From: Mesorhizobium sp. NBSH29 | GTDB taxonomy: Bacteria > Pseudomonadota > Alphaproteobacteria > Rhizobiales > Rhizobiaceae | Length of the DNA: 64,000 bases | Assembly: GCF_015500055.1 (NCBI RefSeq) | Contig: NZ_CP045492.1 | Coordinates: 186,001-250,000, forward strand | Direction: 5' to 3' | Shown: positions 63,059-64,000 of the stretch, in pieces | Layout of the letters: every line of letters begins with the position of its first letter | Position numbering within the stretch: position 1 is the first letter of the stretch | The notes under the pieces: generated by a model | What the model saw: the letters and a program-made list of their open reading frames with translations, nothing else | Database searches by the model: none | Told to the model about the DNA's origin: nothing | Translations under genes and position numbers: made by a program

Positions 63059-64000
63059 TCAGGTGCTCTTGGCGCGCTTTGCCGCTTTGAGATCCTTGGC
63101 AAACGGCCAACTGGTGGTCGACATTGTTTCGATACCCGAAGCGCTGAGTGCGGAACCGAACAGGAAACCCTGGACGAGGTCTGGCCGAACATCGACTGCC
63201 AGAAGTTTGAGCTGTTCGAACGTTTCAACACCCTCCATGGTGACAGTGAGCCCTAGCGATTTTGACAATCCCACCACCCCCTTGAGCAGGTCCAGCGAGC
63301 GCTTGTTGTGCGTGACATCGGCCAGGAAGCTGCGGTCTATCTTGACCTTGTCGAGCGGCAGCTTGTGCAGATAGCTCAGGCTGCTGTAGCCCGTCCCGAA
63401 ATCGTCGAGCGCAATCCGTACTCCAAGCGCCTTCAACTCTGCGATCCACTGGCTGGTGAGCGATTTGTCATCCAGCAATGCCGTCTCCGTAACCTCGATC
63501 TCAAGGCGTCCCGGGGCCAGGCCTGAGCTGCTCAAAGCATCCTGAACCTTCCCGATAAACGAACGGTCGCGGAAATCCTTGCCTGAAAGATTGATCGAGA
63601 CACCTGTTTGCAATGGCCATTTTGCACATTCGTGACACGCGGCCTGCAACATGAAGGTGGTGATGTCGGAGATGATCCCCATCTCCTCCGCAAGCGGAAT
63701 GAAGACCGCCGGGGAAATAGGACCCAGTTCGGGATGATCCCAGCGGCACAGCGCCTCGCAGCTGGATATCCGCATCGTCGTCATTGACACGATCGGCTGG
63801 TAAACAACCCGCAGCCGCCGTGCTTCCACCGCATTGCGCAGATCAGCCTTCATCAACTGTCGGCTGCGGAACGCCTCATCCATAGCGGTCTCGAACAGCC
63901 GCCAGTTGTTCTTGCCGTGGTTCTTTGCCCGGTGCAGTGCAAGATCGGCTTTGACAATCATCGCGTCCACGCCGCCATCATCCGGGTTTGCAAGGACGGC
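63059..64000 (-). CDS. EAL-domain cyclic di-GMP phosphodiesterase, 5' end outside the window
   Basis: This is the C-terminal part of a longer protein. It begins within a GGDEF-type tail (K-A-D-L-A-L-H-R-A-K-N-H-G-K-N) and continues into a full EAL domain: S-C-E-A-L-C-R-W-D-H-P, I-N-L-S-G-K-D-F, E-V-T-E-T-A-L, L-D-D-F-G-T-G-Y-S-S-L, V-K-I-D-R-S-F-L and M-E-G-V-E-T. All these catalytic residues are intact, so hydrolysis of cyclic di-GMP is expected. Any sensor region lies outside the window. Confidence 0.9.
   Translation of the reverse strand, partial: AVLANPDDGGVDAMIVKADLALHRAKNHGKNNWRLFETAMDEAFRSRQLMKADLRNAVEARRLRVVYQPIVSMTTMRISSCEALCRWDHPELGPISPAVFIPLAEEMGIISDITTFMLQAACHECAKWPLQTGVSINLSGKDFRDRSFIGKVQDALSSSGLAPGRLEIEVTETALLDDKSLTSQWIAELKALGVRIALDDFGTGYSSLSYLHKLPLDKVKIDRSFLADVTHNKRSLDLLKGVVGLSKSLGLTVTMEGVETFEQLKLLAVDVRPDLVQGFLFGSALSASGIETMSTTSWPFAKDLKAAKRAKST

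Overview
The window reads as a chromosomal segment of an alphaproteobacterium of the Hyphomicrobiales (Rhizobiales), most like the Brucellaceae/Phyllobacteriaceae. The basis is gene content: a CpdR response regulator, HisN, a three-gene proton-translocating transhydrogenase (pntAA/pntAB/pntB), a 76-residue aa3-oxidase subunit IV, DUF992 and DUF3096 proteins, and an MmgR/suhB-like small RNA. No species can be named from sequence reading alone.

Layout. 1-3692 is an apparently core block: a class D beta-lactamase, hisN, an sRNA candidate, an N-formylglutamate amidohydrolase, cpdR and tRNA-Val(GAC). Directly 3' of the tRNA, 3693-7923 is a mosaic, partly decayed accessory stretch: a GFA-family protein, about 1.5 kb of repeat-rich and AT-rich non-coding DNA, a truncated haemoglobin with an NsrR-like regulator and a strong operator candidate, a truncated membrane gene and a small membrane protein. 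7924-22108 is a tightly packed 13-gene minus-strand operon with a divergent GntR regulator (22265-22966). It combines two deaminase-type amidohydrolases, a dihydroorotase/hydantoinase-type amidohydrolase, a hydantoin-racemase-like protein, a DapA-like lyase, an unusual SDR, a VOC protein and a complete Opp/Dpp-type importer with two binding proteins. It looks like an uptake and catabolic pathway for an unidentified cyclic amide or N-heterocycle and is the best candidate for an undescribed system here.

23007-26956 encodes a Pot/Fbp-type ABC importer, followed by a DMT exporter and an EEP-family hydrolase. 29074-37887 is a second catabolic region (iron alcohol dehydrogenase, aldehyde dehydrogenase, glutamine-synthetase-like ligase, TRAP transporter, second N-formylglutamate amidohydrolase, divergent RpiR regulator). 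It is interrupted by an XRE/PIN toxin-antitoxin pair. An RND efflux pump, a MaoC hydratase and an SDR follow. At 44872-47267 an accessory insertion carries an ATPase plus RloB/TOPRIM-type pair, which resembles antiphage ATPase-TOPRIM systems, and ends in the 3' remnant of another SDR gene.

47605-53610 is a heterotetrameric sarcosine oxidase operon (soxB-D-A-G) with an Asp-nucleophile alpha/beta hydrolase inserted between soxB and soxD. The rest is mostly housekeeping and signalling: an SDR, a diguanylate cyclase, rpsU, a TPR lipoprotein, a DUF992 protein, pntAA-pntAB-pntB, the aa3 subunit IV, a 49-residue DUF3096 protein, a LuxI/FeeM-like acyl synthase, and an EAL phosphodiesterase cut off by the window edge.
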